This document shows, piece by piece, positions 61,871 to 64,000 of a stretch of DNA of 64,000 nucleotides (position 1 is its first letter; each line of letters starts with the position of its first letter). The stretch comes from DASSFG01 sp035547915. GTDB lineage: Bacteria; Planctomycetota; Planctomycetia; Pirellulales; JAICIG01. Position numbers and translations under genes: made by a program. The notes under the pieces are model-generated. The model saw nothing but the letters and a program-made list of their open reading frames with translations. It did not search any database and had not been told where the DNA came from. The stretch lies in contig DASZTS010000020.1 of assembly GCA_035547915.1 (NCBI GenBank), forward strand, positions 119,793 through 183,792. The letters run 5' to 3'.

Positions 61871-63571
61871 CTAACGATACATCGCTTCGATCTCGGCGGC
61901 GAAGTTCTTGTAGATGGCCTCACGCCGCAGCTTGAGGGTGAGCGTCAACTCGCCCCGTTCGGGCGAAAAGGGCCGATCGAGCAAGGTGAACTTGCCGATC
62001 TGCTCGTACTGCGATACGCAGGCGAGCCGCAGGCGGATGCGTTCTTGATAGAGGGCTAGAACGTCGGGATGCCCCAAAAGCTCGGTCGGCGGAAGCGCCT
62101 TGCCCGATCGGTTCAGTTCGGCGGCGAGCGCCTCGCGATTGGGCACGATCAGGGCGGTCAGGTAGCTACGGCCGTCGCCGATCACCACCGCCTGGTCGAT
62201 CAGCGGGTCGGCTTTGAGCAGCCCTTCGAGATGGCTGGGGACCGCCTTCTTGCCGGCCGCCGTGACGATGAGTTCCTTCTTTCGCCCCGTGATCTTGAGG
62301 AATCCGTCGGCGTCGACTTCACCGAGGTCGCCCGTGTGCAGCCAGCCGTCGCGCAGCGCCTCGGCTGTCTCGGCGGGTTTCTTCCAATAGCCCATCATGA
62401 CATGAGGGCCACGAGTAAGTATTTCGCCGTCGGCGGCGATTTTGACTTCTACGCCGGGAATCGGCCGGCCCGACGTGCCGATCTTCAGCGCCTCGGGTGT
62501 GGCCGCCGTGATGACCGGCGAACTTTCGGTGAGGCCGTAGCCCTGGCCCAAGAACACGCCACGCTCGTTGTAGAAGCGGGCCACGTGGTCGGCGAGCGGA
62601 GCCCCGCCCGAGCAGGCGGCGCGCAACCGGCCGCCGAACGCCAAGGGCAACACACCCGGCTGATCGGCCAGCCCGTTGTCGACCAGGTAACGTTGTACCT
62701 TCTCGAAAAAATAGGGGACGCCATTGATGAGCGTCGGATGGAGTTCGCGGCAATAGGGCGTGACCGTCTCCGGTCCTTCCGCCAGCGCGAGCCGACCGCC
62801 GCCGGCCACCCAGGTATAGATGTCGCACGTGCGGGCAAAGATGTGGCTCATCGGCAACCAAGCCAGGCGCAGGTCGTCGGGCCGGCAGTGGAACGCCGCG
62901 AGCGTACCCAAGGCATTCGCAGCCAGGTTGCGTTGGCAGAGCATCACCCCCTTCGGCTCGCCCGTCGTGCCCGAGGTATAGAGGATCGTCGCCAGGTCGT
63001 CCGGCCGCACATGCTCGCGGGCCTGACGCATCAGTTGCTCGCCCAGCCGCTCGTCGGCGTGCAGCATCCGATCGCTCAGGTACACGAGTCGCCCATCCTC
63101 ACTTGCCGGACAGCGATCGAAGCAAAGGTACTGCACCGCCGGAGTCTCGCCGGTGCTGGCGAAGTGGGCGAGCAATTTGTCTGCTTGTTCCGCCCCCGCG
63201 AGCAAGACGAGTCGCGCTCCGCTATCGGCGATCTGATAAGCGACCTGCGCGGGCGCGAGCGAGGAATGTACGGGCACATGGACGGCCCGGACTACCTGGA
63301 TCGCCAAGTCGGCCAGAATCCATTCGTAGCGATTGGGCGAGAACTGCACCACGCGGTCCCCGGGCTCGACGCCGGAGCTCTTCAAAACGGCGGCCAGGCG
63401 CCGTACATCGTCGACCACGTCGGCCCAACGTAGCGTCTTCCACGCGCCGCCCACCCGAAATTGGATGGCCGGCTGGTCGCCGGCCTGCTCCACTCGCTGG
63501 GCGAAGAGCGAGACGATGGTCGCCTCCGCGAACCCTTGCGAACCGGCACCCAAGGAACTTTCAGCGTGCAT
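61871..63571 (-). CDS. AMP-dependent long-chain acyl-CoA synthetase
   Basis: The product is 566 residues. The ATP/AMP motif is YTSGTTGEPKG; the adenylation residues are in GYGLTESSPVIT, HTGDLGEVDADGFLKITGRKKELIVTAAGKKAVP, and the C-terminal lysine region is SPERGELTLTLKLRRE. It would activate fatty acids through an acyl-adenylate to acyl-CoA in the cytoplasm or at the membrane. The substrate chain length is not predictable, but FadD15-like proteins have this architecture. A perfect 7-bp dyad, TCAGGCT/AGCCTGA with a 3-nt loop, at 63591-63607 lies just upstream of the start and may be an operator. Confidence 0.93.
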   Translation of the reverse strand: MHAESSLGAGSQGFAEATIVSLFAQRVEQAGDQPAIQFRVGGAWKTLRWADVVDDVRRLAAVLKSSGVEPGDRVVQFSPNRYEWILADLAIQVVRAVHVPVHSSLAPAQVAYQIADSGARLVLLAGAEQADKLLAHFASTGETPAVQYLCFDRCPASEDGRLVYLSDRMLHADERLGEQLMRQAREHVRPDDLATILYTSGTTGEPKGVMLCQRNLAANALGTLAAFHCRPDDLRLAWLPMSHIFARTCDIYTWVAGGGRLALAEGPETVTPYCRELHPTLINGVPYFFEKVQRYLVDNGLADQPGVLPLAFGGRLRAACSGGAPLADHVARFYNERGVFLGQGYGLTESSPVITAATPEALKIGTSGRPIPGVEVKIAADGEILTRGPHVMMGYWKKPAETAEALRDGWLHTGDLGEVDADGFLKITGRKKELIVTAAGKKAVPSHLEGLLKADPLIDQAVVIGDGRSYLTALIVPNREALAAELNRSGKALPPTELLGHPDVLALYQERIRLRLACVSQYEQIGKFTLLDRPFSPERGELTLTLKLRREAIYKNFAAEIEAMYR

Positions 63572-63590
63572 CGCGCGTACTCCACATGGA

Positions 63591-63607
63591 TCAGGCTGTT
63601 AGCCTGA
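63591..63607. promoter_or_regulatory. Perfect dyad upstream of the acyl-CoA synthetase gene
   Basis: TCAGGCT-GTT-AGCCTGA lies 20-36 nt before the start at 63571. On the minus strand TTGCCA ends 17 nt before the dyad and could be the -35 box, so the dyad would overlap the -10 region. A regulator of fatty-acid metabolism is a guess only. Confidence 0.35.
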
Positions 63608-63775
63608 CGGCGCAACGCGGGTTTGGCAAGCTCATGGCGACAGCGAGCGGTCCATCTCGACGGAAGGAACTCCACCGTCGCCGGTCTGGACCTGGACAAC
63701 CGCGACCTTCATCGGCCGTCTTAAACGAGGTTAAGCAAGCGAGCCGTTATGACGTTCAGCCCTAGCAAAGCCAAC

Positions 63776-64000
63776 CTAGTGCTTTGTCAGGTTTTTGATT
63801 TTGGGGTAGATGGATTTCAGTTTGCAGCGGGCGTCGGTGATTTTCATTTGCCAATCGATGCCACGCTGGGTGGAGTTGACGTCGCAGGACCAGGCGGAGG
63901 TTTCACTCCGTAGGGTTTGGATGTCGGCAAAGCGTCTGCCGGAAACACATTGGCGAGTCAGGGAGCTCAGTTCGTTCTCGGCGATATTGAGCCAACTCCC
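63776..64000 (-). CDS. IS630-family transposase, C-terminal fragment cut by the window edge
   Basis: The last 74 codons of a minus-strand gene run into the right edge. Reading from the edge, GSWLNIAENELSSLTRQCVSGRRFADIQTL and later WQMKITDARCKLKSIYPKI match the C-terminus of IS630/Tc1-type DDE transposases; the glutamate in NIAENELS is the likely third catalytic residue. The stop codon TAG is at 63778-63776. The rest of the element lies outside the window, so whether it is intact is unknown. Confidence 0.8.
   Translation of the reverse strand, partial: GSWLNIAENELSSLTRQCVSGRRFADIQTLRSETSAWSCDVNSTQRGIDWQMKITDARCKLKSIYPKIKNLTKH

Noticed and set aside
1..64000. tRNA, rRNA, CRISPR arrays and prophage genes
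   Set aside because: I read the intergenic regions for cloverleaf T-loops (GTTCGA-type), repeat-spacer patterns and phage structural motifs and found none; a covariance-model scan would be needed to exclude small RNAs.

Overview
The window is GC-rich bacterial DNA from a planctomycete, most likely of the Pirellula/Blastopirellula type. The evidence is a set of families concentrated in that phylum: a Planctomycete-cytochrome/DUF1549/DUF1553 protein followed by two DUF1501 proteins and a Tat-exported Gfo/Idh/MocA protein, a DUF1559 protein with a prepilin-type N-terminus, two secreted proteins with the LExLExR-type N-terminal signature, and an ECF sigma factor paired with a Ser/Thr kinase. Many starts lack a clear Shine-Dalgarno sequence and several are GTG. 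I found no rRNA, tRNA, CRISPR array or prophage.

Layout. 1-5.8 kb: end of a PQQ-type beta-propeller gene, a lipoyl E2 acyltransferase, a polytopic membrane protein, and on the minus strand a cyclophilin/SdrD-B/DUF4214 fusion. 5.9-12.1 kb (all minus): ECF sigma factor, zinc-ribbon Ser/Thr kinase, S9 peptidase, APH-type phosphotransferase. 12.4-14.1 kb: a 2-hydroxyacid dehydrogenase and a small HTH-like protein.

14.4-29.5 kb is the translation core: fusA, then rpsJ-rplC-rplD-rplW-rplB-rpsS-rplV-rpsC-rplP-rpmC-rpsQ-rplN-rplX-rplE-rpsN-rpsH-rplF-rplR-rpsE-rplO-secY-adk-map, all plus strand. rpmD is missing, the alpha-operon genes do not follow map, and fusA stands without rpsL, rpsG or tuf. A good sigma-70-like promoter precedes rpsJ. 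The rpsJ-rplC gap holds two hairpins, and rplP begins 62 nt inside rpsC.

29.7-38.1 kb: the DUF1549/DUF1501/DUF1501/Gfo-Idh run and an arylamine N-acetyltransferase. 38.4-47.3 kb: secreted proteins, an M16 peptidase, an ECF sigma factor fused to membrane segments and a 12-unit glycine pentad repeat, a GND-repeat surface protein, and a sigma/anti-sigma pair whose anti-sigma partner carries FecR-like and HEAT-like parts. 47.4-63.6 kb: a structured intergenic region, a MacB-like ABC exporter, a DgoD-like dehydratase, two polytopic membrane proteins, glcF, a DUF1559 protein, a His/Cys-rich small protein behind a consensus-like promoter, several small secreted proteins, a DUF1328 protein and an acyl-CoA synthetase. 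The right edge cuts into an IS630-type transposase.

The best candidates for something little described are the ECF sigma factor with the membrane-linked pentad repeat next to a repeat-rich surface protein (41.0-44.0 kb), the zf-HC2/FecR/HEAT anti-sigma architecture, and the cyclophilin-SdrD-DUF4214 fusion.
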